DNA from: Lewinellaceae bacterium SD302
Lineage (GTDB): Bacteria > Bacteroidota > Bacteroidia > Chitinophagales > Saprospiraceae
Direction: 5' to 3'
NCBI GenBank assembly: GCA_002591745.1
Contig: PDLQ01000009.1
Location: 1-64,000 of the forward strand
DNA: 64,000 nucleotides
Numbering within the stretch: position 1 is the first letter of the stretch; every line of letters begins with the position of its first letter. Positions 51,891 through 59,807 of this stretch are shown piece by piece. Made by a program: the position numbers and the translations under genes. The notes below the pieces were generated by a model that was not told the origin of the DNA, made no database searches, and worked only from the letters and a program-made list of their open reading frames with translations.

Positions 51891-53573
51891 TTATCGGTTG
51901 ATCACATTCTTGAACCGGGGTCGCTTCGGCGTCACATCACCCATTTTTTCCTTCTTCATAGCCTCGTACTGTTGGTAGTTTCCTTCGTAGAAAACAACTT
52001 CGGCCTCGTCCTCAAAACTGAGAATGTGGGTAGCCAGGCGGTCGATGAACCAACGGTCGTGACTGATCACCAACACACAGCCGGCAAAGGCATCCAAAGC
52101 ATCTTCGAGGGCACGAAGGGTATTGATGTCGATATCGTTGGTCGGCTCATCCAGCAGCAGTACGTTGCCGCCTTCCCGCAGGGTCATGGCCAGCTGGAGG
52201 CGGTTGCGTTCCCCACCAGACAGCATTTCGATCTTCTTCTGCTGGTCGCCACCGGCAAAATTGAACCGGCTGAGATAAGCCCGGGCATTAATCGTCTGGG
52301 TACCGACTTCGATGTTATCATGCCCCTGGGAGACGACGTCATAAACGGTCTTGCTGCCGTCGCTGAGTTGCTCGTGACTCTGGTCGACGTAGCTGACCTT
52401 GACCGTCTCCCCAACGTCGATCTGGCCACCGTCCGGTGTCTCCTCTCCCATGATCATCCGGAAAAGGGTCGATTTACCAACACCGTTGGGACCAATGATG
52501 CCGACGATGGCGTTCTTCGGGATGGTGAAACTGACGTCTTCGTAGAGAATACGGTCACCGTAAGATTTGGCGACGTTCTTGATCTCAATGACGTTATCGC
52601 CGAGTCGCGGTCCCTGAGGAATAAAGATCTCCAGTGTTTTCTCGCGTTCACGACCTTCTTCGCCGACCATTTTATCGTAGGCATTCAGGCGCGCTTTACC
52701 CTTGGACTGGCGGGCCTTGGGGGCCATTTTGATCCACTCCAATTCCCGTTTGAGGGTTTTGCGACGCTTGCTCTCTTCTTTTTCTTCCTGGGCCAATCGG
52801 TTGGCTTTTTGTTCCAGCCAACTGGAGTAGTTGCCTTCCCAGGGAATACCTTCTCCACGATCGAGTTCGAGGATCCAGCCGGCTACGTTATCGAGGAAAT
52901 AACGATCGTGAGTTACGGCGATCACGGTGCCGGGGAAGTTTTGCAGGTATTGTTCCAACCAATGAACGCTGTCGGCGTCGAGGTGGTTGGTGGGCTCGTC
53001 CAGCAACAGAATATCGGGGTTGCTCAACAACAGGCGGGCCAAGGCGACACGGCGACGCTCACCACCGGAGAGCACGCTCACTTTGGCATCATCTGGCGGG
53101 CAGCGCAGGGCATCCATAGCGGTATTGAGCTTATTGTCCAGTTCCCAGGCGTTCAGGTTTTCGAGTTGTTCCATCAGTTCCCCCTGGCGTTCGATGAGTT
53201 TATTCATCTCGTCGTCGCTCATCGGTTCGCTGAACTTGAGGTTTACTTCATCGTATTCTTTTTGCAGGTCCACGATGTCCTGAACGGCTTCTTCCACGAC
53301 TTCGCGAACTGTTTTTTCCGGGTCCAGTTCCGGTTCTTGCTCCAGATAGCCGATCTTATAATCTTCGTTGAAGACTACGTTGCCCTGGAAATTCTTATCC
53401 ACCCCGGCAATGATTTTTAGCAAGGTCGATTTACCGGAACCGTTTAGACCGAGTACACCGATCTTGGCACCGTAGTAGAAACTCAGCCAGATATTATTGA
53501 GTACTTTTTTCTGGGCTCCGGGAAAGGTCTTGGAGACGCGCTCCATGGAAAAGATGATCTTGTGATCAGCCAT
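51891..53573 (-). CDS. ettA: Energy-dependent translational throttle protein EttA (ABC-F)
   Basis: The 560-residue soluble protein has two ABC domains: Walker A GLNGSGKST with LSGGERRRVALARLLL and LLLDEPTNHLD, then GPNGVGKST with LSGGERNRLQLAMTL and LLLDEPTNDID. They are joined by a Lys/Glu-rich P-site tRNA interaction linker (KRRKTLKRELEWIKM). No membrane helices are present. Length and the arm motif in the first domain match EttA, which binds the ribosomal E site and gates entry into elongation by energy state. Confidence 0.95.
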   Translation of the reverse strand: MADHKIIFSMERVSKTFPGAQKKVLNNIWLSFYYGAKIGVLGLNGSGKSTLLKIIAGVDKNFQGNVVFNEDYKIGYLEQEPELDPEKTVREVVEEAVQDIVDLQKEYDEVNLKFSEPMSDDEMNKLIERQGELMEQLENLNAWELDNKLNTAMDALRCPPDDAKVSVLSGGERRRVALARLLLSNPDILLLDEPTNHLDADSVHWLEQYLQNFPGTVIAVTHDRYFLDNVAGWILELDRGEGIPWEGNYSSWLEQKANRLAQEEKEESKRRKTLKRELEWIKMAPKARQSKGKARLNAYDKMVGEEGREREKTLEIFIPQGPRLGDNVIEIKNVAKSYGDRILYEDVSFTIPKNAIVGIIGPNGVGKSTLFRMIMGEETPDGGQIDVGETVKVSYVDQSHEQLSDGSKTVYDVVSQGHDNIEVGTQTINARAYLSRFNFAGGDQQKKIEMLSGGERNRLQLAMTLREGGNVLLLDEPTNDIDINTLRALEDALDAFAGCVLVISHDRWFIDRLATHILSFEDEAEVVFYEGNYQQYEAMKKEKMGDVTPKRPRFKNVINR

Positions 53574-53622
53574 ATTCAGGGTTGTTTTTTAAGAGTTGCG
53601 CAAGATAAGGTTTTGGATACAA

Positions 53623-54315
53623 CTACAATTCCAATTCTTCCCCAATGGCTTCCCGCAACGCTTTTATTTTTCCTTCTATCTCCGCGTAGCCACTCATCGC
53701 AAAATGACGGTTAGCACGAATTTTCCATAAATAGCTGCTCAACATATTCTTTTCCCGCTCGGTAAAATCGGTTGGTAGCTTTATGCCCGTAATGCTACCT
53801 TTTTCATCAAACGTGAGTATTGGGGCAATGTATTCGTTCAGTTTCTCAAAGTAACTTTCATGAAACTGCCCTTCCTGATATTGCTCTTCCAATTTCAATA
53901 GGGTCTTGTAATCGTACTCGTACAGGGATACGATATCCTTCCTGAGTACGTCATTGGCAATTAATTCTAATCCCCTTGATTTGAGTGTCTCATAGCCGGA
54001 AGTATTCTGAATGGAGATAAAATCTCTGGTCAGGGTGAAATAATACATTTGCAGTGAATCTGTTGCGGGCGTTTTTCCGGCGAATACCTCCTGCCAAAAC
54101 ACGCAGGTACGTAACCCGGCTTTATGGCCGTAGATATTTTCCTTTACGTCATTTAAATCCTCCGTGAGTCCGCTGTGGATTTCAGCCAGAATTTTAGATG
54201 CCGCCCGGTTTTCCCGGCGATCTTCATTCCAGCGATTGAGTCCGAAAGCCAGGATCACCGCAAAAAAGATCGAGAGAAATTCGTAAGCGTATTTTTTCCA
54301 GTTTTGCTTTTTCAT
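53623..54315 (-). CDS. DUF6090-like membrane-anchored protein
   Basis: From ATG 54315 the protein has 230 residues. A single N-terminal membrane helix (YAYEFLSIFFAVILAFGLNRW) is followed by RREN, and a helical domain with LAEIHSGLTEDLNDVKENI and YETLKSRGLELIAN continues to the end. This pattern corresponds to the DUF6090 family of Bacteroidota; its function is unknown. An ATG at 54333 lies almost at the edge of the 54336 palindromic repeat and is less likely. Confidence 0.75.
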   Translation of the reverse strand: MKKQNWKKYAYEFLSIFFAVILAFGLNRWNEDRRENRAASKILAEIHSGLTEDLNDVKENIYGHKAGLRTCVFWQEVFAGKTPATDSLQMYYFTLTRDFISIQNTSGYETLKSRGLELIANDVLRKDIVSLYEYDYKTLLKLEEQYQEGQFHESYFEKLNEYIAPILTFDEKGSITGIKLPTDFTEREKNMLSSYLWKIRANRHFAMSGYAEIEGKIKALREAIGEELEL

Positions 54316-54335
54316 GTCCCGGTTTTTAAGCAATC

Positions 54336-54479
54336 AGCGCCCTCAGGCGCAACACATTGAGGATAGAATAAACTTCCGCTCTTCTACGCGCGCATGAAAT
54401 TTGGTGCGAAGGTTTCATGCGGAGTTCGCAGAAGAGCAGAGTTAAAATCTCATCTTTGTAAGACGCGCCGAAGGGCGCT
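54336..54479. repeat. 144-bp imperfect palindromic repeat, copy A
   Basis: It runs from AGCGCCCTCAGGCGC to GCGCCGAAGGGCGCT. Its two arms are inverted copies (GCTCTTCT and AGAAGAGC, GCATGAAA and TTTCATGC). It matches copy B at 54921-55067 in the same orientation. Confidence 0.85.
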
Positions 54480-54498
54480 TGTAAAGTAGGTTCCCCTT

Positions 54499-54896
54499 TC
54501 AACTCTCGTCTTCGATTCCGTTTACGATGCGATGAACTCCTCCATACAGAATGCGATCTTCATTGAAATTGATTAGTAAGCCTAATTTATACCAGTTAGT
54601 TTAAGGTAGGTCCTCAATTGCTTGAAGTGAACTTTATTTAGTTTTTCAACTGATTTGAGCTCTAATATAACTTTGTCTTCAACTAACAAATCAATTTTAA
54701 ATAATTCTACACCTCGTAGACCATCTTCATCAATACTGACCGGAAACTGTCTCTTTACATCAAACCCCTCCTGCTTCAGCCGATTAAAAAGAATATGTTC
54801 ATAGGCATTCTCTAATAATCCAGGACCATATTCCGTATGTATATCTAACAAAATACCGCGGACCGCATAGCTGATTTGATTTTCTGATAATTCCAT
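54499..54896 (-). pseudogene. GxxExxY-family (PDDEXK_3-like) protein, frameshifted near the C-terminus
   Basis: From ATG 54896 the frame reads MELSENQISYAVRGILLDIH, GPGLLENAYEHILFNRL (the GxxExxY motif), FKIDLLVEDKVILELKSVEK (the nuclease-like D and ExK) and LRTYLKLTGIN, then stops at 54582. Directly after, another frame continues the family sequence: LGLLINFNEDRILYGGVHRI and VNGIEDES, with a stop at 54499-54501. One missing A in ATAAATTAG (54583-54591) explains the break. The gene lies exactly between two direct palindromic repeats. It may be a true pseudogene, a sequencing error or a shifty site. Confidence 0.8.
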
Positions 54897-54920
54897 AATT
54901 TCTTGACTTCCATATAAAGA

Positions 54921-55067
54921 AGCGCCCTTCGGCGCGGTACATCGAAGATAAAATAAACTTCTGCTCTTCTGCCTACACTGCATGAAATTTGGCACGAAGG
55001 ACTCATGCGGAGTTCGCAGAAGAGCAGAGGTAAAATCTCATCTTCGTAAGACGCGCCGAAGGGCGCT
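54921..55067. repeat. 147-bp imperfect palindromic repeat, copy B
   Basis: It runs from AGCGCCCTTCGGCGC to GCGCCGAAGGGCGCT. It has the same orientation and inner arms as copy A (CTGCTCTTCTGC and GCAGAAGAGCAG, GCATGAAA). The two copies bracket the GxxExxY gene. Confidence 0.85.
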
Positions 55068-55090
55068 CCATCACCCCCCAAATCAAGCTA

Positions 55091-56662
55091 TCAAAAATTC
55101 ACGTAATTTTTCACTGCCCGGGCAACATTCGCCCCGTCCATCGCTGCGCTCAGAATTCCACCGGCGTAGCCGGCTCCCTCGCCACAGGGAAATAAGCCGG
55201 GCACTTCGGCGTGCATATAAGTCTGCCGGTCGCGGGGAATCCTGACGGGGGAAGAGGTGCGGCTTTCCGTACCGATCACGTTGGCATCATCGGTATAATA
55301 CCCGCTCATCTTACGGCCAAAATCCTGAACGCCCTGCCGCAAACGCTGGTAAATACCAGTGGGCAAAAGATCGTGCATTGGTGCGGCGTGCAACCCCGGG
55401 ATGTAGCTGGTGTCATTCAACTCACTGGAAACTTTCCCCGCTACAAAATCGGTCAGTTTCTGGGCCGGGGCGGCCTGGCTACCGTCACCCGACTGAAACA
55501 TCGTTTTTTCCACTTCCCGCTGAAAAGCTAGTCCGGCAAATACGCCATGCTCGGCGTAAGGCTTCAGGTCTTCCAGTTCCACGGCTACTACGGTGCCAGA
55601 ATTGGCGTAGGGACTGTCGCGCCGGCTCAGGCTCATACCGTTAACGACCAATTCACCGGGAGCCGTAGCCGCCGGCACCACCAGCCCTCCAGGGCACATA
55701 CAGAAGCTGAATACCCCCCGATCCTTAACCTGGGTGACCAGCTTGTAGCTACTGGCCGGCAAGTTTTCTTCCCGTTCCCGCTGGCGATATTGAATCTCGT
55801 CGATCAACGGTTGCGGGTGTTCGATGCGGACGCCCAGAGCGAAAGGCTTAGCTTCCAGACGGATTGCTTTGGAACGAAGTAATTCATAAATATCACGGGC
55901 AGAGTGGCCGGTAGCGAAAACGTAGGCTGCGGCCCTTAGCTCAGTTCGGTTTCCTTCGTGCTCGACGAGCAATGAAGTAATTCCTCCTCCCTTTTCCTGC
56001 CCCAGGTCCACCACCCGGTGGCCGAAACGGATTTCCCCGCCGTACCTGATGATCGTTTCCCGTAAGTTTGCCACTACTTTGGGGAGTTTATTCGAACCAA
56101 TATGGGGGTGGGCATCAATCAATATCTCCGGCTGGGCGCCGTGCTCCACCAACACCTGTAAACTCTTCAGGTAATTTCCTCTTTTCAGGCTGCGCGTATA
56201 AAGCTTGCCATCCGAATAAGTGCCAGCACCGCCTTCTCCAAAACAATAGTTGGAATCCGGATCGACCCTCCCAAACTGCTGGATAGCGCGTAGATCGCGG
56301 CGGCGTTGCTGTACATCTTTCCCCCTTTCCAAAATGATTGGCTTCAGTCCAATTTCCAGCATTTCCAGGGCGCAAAACATCCCGGCCGGTCCGCAGCCGA
56401 CGATTATTACTTCCGGGGCATCACTCACGTCGCGATAGCTGGCGGAGACGGGAGCCTCTGCTTCGATCGTATCTTCGGGTGTATAAACGTCTACCCGGAG
56501 GCGGTACACTGGCTGGCGGCCCCGGGCATCGATACTACGTCGATTGACGATGATCTCCCCAATTTCCTGTTTGGCAATCTTGCCACTTCTTACCACGGCC
56601 TGGCGGATGGCGGCGGCGTCCTCAACGGCTTTGGGTCGGAGGGCTATTTCTATGGTTTGCAT
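55091..56662 (-). CDS. FAD-dependent oxidoreductase (COG2509-like dehydrogenase)
   Basis: The 523-residue protein has an N-terminal ferredoxin-like region (1-85) and a Rossmann FAD site VIIVGCGPAGMFCALEMLE (near 88-106). It also has YCFGEGGAGTYSDGKLYTR, ASSYKLVTQVKDRGVFSFCM, CPGGLVVPA and a C-terminal FAD-contacting segment GLFPCGEGAGYAGGILSAAMDG. This is the uncharacterised FAD-dependent dehydrogenase family often annotated from COG2509. The substrate is unknown. A long hairpin lies directly upstream of its start. Confidence 0.9.
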   Translation of the reverse strand: MQTIEIALRPKAVEDAAAIRQAVVRSGKIAKQEIGEIIVNRRSIDARGRQPVYRLRVDVYTPEDTIEAEAPVSASYRDVSDAPEVIIVGCGPAGMFCALEMLEIGLKPIILERGKDVQQRRRDLRAIQQFGRVDPDSNYCFGEGGAGTYSDGKLYTRSLKRGNYLKSLQVLVEHGAQPEILIDAHPHIGSNKLPKVVANLRETIIRYGGEIRFGHRVVDLGQEKGGGITSLLVEHEGNRTELRAAAYVFATGHSARDIYELLRSKAIRLEAKPFALGVRIEHPQPLIDEIQYRQREREENLPASSYKLVTQVKDRGVFSFCMCPGGLVVPAATAPGELVVNGMSLSRRDSPYANSGTVVAVELEDLKPYAEHGVFAGLAFQREVEKTMFQSGDGSQAAPAQKLTDFVAGKVSSELNDTSYIPGLHAAPMHDLLPTGIYQRLRQGVQDFGRKMSGYYTDDANVIGTESRTSSPVRIPRDRQTYMHAEVPGLFPCGEGAGYAGGILSAAMDGANVARAVKNYVNF

Positions 56663-56699
56663 GTTGTCCGGTATTTATCCAGAATTTGGGGCAAATTAA

Positions 56700-56842
56700 C
56701 CATTTAGCGCATTTAGTTTGTCATTCAGCCAATAGAGCGAGATTCATAAGCAGTGTGTTCCATCATGTGTACACGTCTCGGAACGCACTGCGCTCGAAAC
56801 CTCGCTCTACTGGCTGAATGAAGACCTTAACGAGCTAAATGG
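56700..56842. repeat. 143-bp long hairpin element
   Basis: The outer arms CCATTTAGC...TCATTCAGCCAATAGAGCG and the inverted right arm (CTCGCTCTACTGGCTGAAT...GCTAAATGG) match over about 42 bp. An inner pair, GCAGTGTGTTCC with GGAACGCACTGC, extends the stem. It is non-coding and lies between the FAD oxidoreductase start and the upstream gene's stop. Confidence 0.8.
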
Positions 56843-56894
56843 TAAATCCACATCTTGTGCCCTCATGTGCTTCTTGGTACACTTGTGTTTTTCA

Positions 56895-57308
56895 TTAATC
56901 AGGTCTAGCATAAGAAGTCCCACTCCCTTCAAAACCCTCGGGTAAATAAATCACCACAGTTACCTCGTCTTCGGTCAGGCCGCGCTTGGTTTTCATGACG
57001 GGCCGTAATTTTTCTACGCTCGTCAGCGTCAGGGCGGAACCGGACAGAGCGGGTTCGATGTCCCAGCGACCTTCCTCTTTTAGCGTCCGCATCAGGTTTT
57101 TTTGGCCGTTGTACATCAGTACGGAAGTCTCGATCAGAATATAATTGCCAGGCCAGTTGACCACGGAAAGTTCGTCCGTTTCCGCAATATCCAGGGTTAC
57201 GGATTTGATACTATCGGCGGGAATGGTTTTATGAAAAATGTCGGCGGGGTCCTGGGCAAAAAGGCCTGCGGTAAGGAATACGAAAAGTAGCGTGAATAGT
57301 GGCTTCAT
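56895..57308 (-). CDS. Hypothetical exported protein
   Basis: The 137-residue protein has a clear signal peptide (MKPLFTLLFVFLTAGLFAQ) and a beta-rich remainder (IKSVTLDIAETDELSVVNWP, NYILIETSVLMYNG, EVTVVIYLPEGFEG). I do not recognise a named family with confidence; the strand pattern faintly recalls DUF4097-type adhesin domains. It has a TGCTACTTTG box with TTTTG upstream, about 60 bp before the start. Confidence 0.7.
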   Translation of the reverse strand: MKPLFTLLFVFLTAGLFAQDPADIFHKTIPADSIKSVTLDIAETDELSVVNWPGNYILIETSVLMYNGQKNLMRTLKEEGRWDIEPALSGSALTLTSVEKLRPVMKTKRGLTEDEVTVVIYLPEGFEGSGTSYARPD

Positions 57309-57365
57309 GGAAGTAGTTTAGCGTTGCTGCATTTTATAACGCTCTGGTCCGGGGCAGTGTTATAC

Positions 57366-57387
57366 GTTGACTGACAAAGTAGCAAGG
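57366..57387 (-). repeat. TGCTACTTTG box upstream of a hypothetical exported protein gene
   Basis: On the minus strand it reads CCTTGCTACTTTGTCAGTCA plus AC. A TTTTG lies 24 bp before TACTTTG, and the start codon is 58 bp downstream, so a promoter role is plausible. Confidence 0.6.
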
Positions 57388-57477
57388 TTTATAAATCCAC
57401 GAGTGCAAAAGCTGCCTAATAGCCATTAACAAGACCGCAGAGACGCGAGCCTTTACTTCTTATGATTCCCGTTTTTT

Positions 57478-57485
57478 TACCTTCG
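57478..57485 (+). promoter_or_regulatory. -7-like element directly before the methyltransferase start
   Basis: TACCTTCG ends 4 bp before the ATG at 57490. It resembles the TACCTTTA arrangement before ccmB, suggesting a very short or leaderless transcript. Confidence 0.3.
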
Positions 57486-57489
57486 GTGA

Positions 57490-58095
57490 ATGTCTCTGCG
57501 TTTCGCAGACTTACCTACTAAACAGAGAGCCTTGCCGAATCATCCTCCAAAATACTATTCCGAACTCCTGCAAAAGTCGGATGAACTCGGCTTCACCATG
57601 CCTTCGGAAATGCCGGAAGGCCAGTTATTGAAAACTTTGGTTGCCGCAAAACCCGGTGGAAATTTTCTCGAACTCGGAACGGGCATGGGCCTATCACTGG
57701 CCTGGATGCTGGATGGCATGAATCAGCAATCTAATGTACTATCGCTGGATAACGACGAGAAGTTGACGGCCGTTGTCAAAAGCATCATCGACGATGAACG
57801 GGTCACGATTCTTTGTACCGACGGTGACGAGTGGATCAAAACCAATGCTCACCAACAATACGACCTGATCTTTGCGGATACCTGGCCCGGAAAATATCGA
57901 CTACTGCAAGAGACCATCGAACTGCTTAAACCGGGTGGTTTCTACGTTATCGACGATATGACCCCTCAAGATCACTGGCCGGAGGAGCACTTCCCCAAGG
58001 CTTCGGCCCTGAAAGAGGTCCTGCATAACCATCCACAGTTGACCGTGGTGGAAATGAATTGGTCTACGGGAGTCTTTGTCTGTACGAAGTTATAA
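57490..58095 (+). CDS. Class I SAM-dependent methyltransferase (O-methyltransferase-like)
   Basis: The 201-residue protein has motif I FLELGTGMGLSLAWML, an acidic residue after strand 2 (VLSLDNDEKL), DLIFADTWPGKY and LLKPGGFYVIDDM. This is the O-methyltransferase-like Rossmann fold (related to Methyltransf_24 or Methyltransf_3). The substrate is unknown and no pathway genes are adjacent. No signal peptide is seen, so it is cytoplasmic. Confidence 0.85.
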   Translation: MSLRFADLPTKQRALPNHPPKYYSELLQKSDELGFTMPSEMPEGQLLKTLVAAKPGGNFLELGTGMGLSLAWMLDGMNQQSNVLSLDNDEKLTAVVKSIIDDERVTILCTDGDEWIKTNAHQQYDLIFADTWPGKYRLLQETIELLKPGGFYVIDDMTPQDHWPEEHFPKASALKEVLHNHPQLTVVEMNWSTGVFVCTKL

Positions 58096-58210
58096 ATCCG
58101 ACCGGACTGAAATAGCGCGTTAATTTTGGCCGGCTACTTACCTTTACGATTCAGGGCTTCTAAGGAAGTCGGTCTGAAAGCCGATCCCTTGAGAAGTTCT
58201 TCACTTAAAA

Positions 58211-58228
58211 CACTGCTACTTTGAAGTC
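58211..58228 (+). repeat. TGCTACTTTG box overlapping the dihydroorotase start
   Basis: It reads CACTGCTACTTTGAAGTC. The TTG within it (58221) is the first in-frame start of the dihydroorotase gene. If this box were a promoter -7 element, the transcript could not contain that start. Confidence 0.6.
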
Positions 58229-59564
58229 CTCCTCTACCCTACTCATTAAAGGCGGTACCATCGTTAACCGCGGCAAGCGTTTCGTGGGCGACATCTACGT
58301 CAAAAACGGTTTTATCGAGAAGATCGCCCCCAGCATCGACCGGACCTGCGACCGCGAGATCGATGCCACTGGTCTCTACGTGCTGCCTGGCATCATTGAC
58401 GATCAGGTCCACTTTCGCGAACCCGGTATGCCCCATAAGGCCAACATCGGTAGCGAAGCCAGGGCAGCCGTAGCGGGAGGAACGACCAGTTTCATGGAAA
58501 TGCCTAACGTGAAGCCCCCCACCCTGACCCAGGAACTGCTGCAAGCAAAATATGACATCGGCGCAGCCACCAGTATTGCTAATTACAGTTTCTACATGGG
58601 CGCCAGTAACGACAACCTGGATGAGGTAATGCGCACTGACCCTAGAACTGTCTGTGGTCTCAAGATTTTCATGGGCTCCAGCACCGGCAATATGCTGGTG
58701 GACTCCGAAAAAGCTCTGGAAAACCTGTTTAGCCAGGTGCCCATGCTCATCGCCACTCACTGCGAAGACGAGCAGACGATCCGCGCCAATACAGAACGCC
58801 TCAAAGCCATCTACGGCGAGCGGGCCACGGCCATGCTACACCCCATCGTACGCAATCCGGAGGGTTGTTACCTGAGTTCTTCCAAGGCCGTAGGTATGGC
58901 CAAGCGATTCAATACCCGCCTGCACATCCTGCACATCAGTACGGCCGATGAGATCGCGCTGTTCCGCAACGACATCCCCCTGGAGGAAAAGCGAATTACC
59001 GCGGAGGTTTGTGTCCACCACATGACCTTTAACAGCGATGACTACCACCGCCTGGGTAACCAGATCAAATGCAATCCCGCCATTAAGGGTGAGGAACACC
59101 GTAGTCACCTGCTGCCGGCGCTGCTAGACGACCGCATCGATGTGATCGCCACCGACCACGCGCCCCACACCTGGGAAGAAAAATCCGGCCACTACTGGAA
59201 CGCTCCCGGCGGTCTTCCGCTGGTGCAACACAGTCTGGACATGATGATGCGCTTCGAGCAACGGGGCGAAATCAGCCTGGAAAAGATCGTAGAAAAAATG
59301 TGCCACGCCGTGGCCACCTGCTATCAGGTCGATCGCCGGGGCTACCTCGACGAGGGCTACTGGGCCGACATCGTTCTCTACGACCCCAAGGAAGAATGGA
59401 CGGTGGCCAAAGACAATATTCATTATCACGTGGGCTGGTCGCCGCTGGAAGGCACCAAATTCAAAGGCCGGGTGAAGGAGACGATCGTCAGTGGTCGTTC
59501 TTCTTACCGGAATGGAAAATTTGATGACTCTTTGCGGGGGGAGCGGGTTTTGTTTGACCGGTAA
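58221..59564 (+). CDS. pyrC: Dihydroorotase (pyrimidine biosynthesis)
   Basis: The 447-residue amidohydrolase begins at TTG 58221, since no ATG lies near the expected N-terminus (STLLIKGGTIVNRGKRFVGD). It shows PGIIDDQVHFREPG, the carboxylated Lys in GLKIFMGSSTGNM, metal-binding His in ATHCEDE and LHILHIS, and the catalytic Asp in IATDHAPHTWEEK. In the first metal motif the usual HxH is QxH, with Gln replacing the first His. It would cyclise carbamoyl aspartate to dihydroorotate. A related amidohydrolase activity cannot be excluded because of the Gln. It is flanked by an unrelated methyltransferase gene. Confidence 0.9.
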   Translation: MKSSSTLLIKGGTIVNRGKRFVGDIYVKNGFIEKIAPSIDRTCDREIDATGLYVLPGIIDDQVHFREPGMPHKANIGSEARAAVAGGTTSFMEMPNVKPPTLTQELLQAKYDIGAATSIANYSFYMGASNDNLDEVMRTDPRTVCGLKIFMGSSTGNMLVDSEKALENLFSQVPMLIATHCEDEQTIRANTERLKAIYGERATAMLHPIVRNPEGCYLSSSKAVGMAKRFNTRLHILHISTADEIALFRNDIPLEEKRITAEVCVHHMTFNSDDYHRLGNQIKCNPAIKGEEHRSHLLPALLDDRIDVIATDHAPHTWEEKSGHYWNAPGGLPLVQHSLDMMMRFEQRGEISLEKIVEKMCHAVATCYQVDRRGYLDEGYWADIVLYDPKEEWTVAKDNIHYHVGWSPLEGTKFKGRVKETIVSGRSSYRNGKFDDSLRGERVLFDR

Positions 59565-59807
59565 TTTTGAAATAGGAGATAGGAACGCTGCGCTTTTGGA
59601 AATAGGGGCGCTCGTGACAGTCAGACCGCTTTGCGGACCGACCTTGAATGGGAATACAGCCTAGGAGCGAGTACACATCCGTGGAGCGCAGTACATTGTC
59701 ATCTATTTCTCAAAGCAGAGGCAGCGCACACGGCGGTCCTGTTTATAATATTCAAATACTGGATTTAATGAGATCGTGATGAGCAATTCGGTCGCTTTAG
59801 CTCTTCC

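Noticed and set aside
54897-54995. N-terminal extension of the GxxExxY gene
   Set aside because: The extra codons lie in the palindromic repeat. The family N-terminus begins at MELSENQ.
59565-59807. Possible palindromic element between pyrC and the DUF4249 gene
   Set aside because: Only a weak inverted similarity (TTTGAAATAG with CTATTTCTCAAA) is seen, not enough to call an element.
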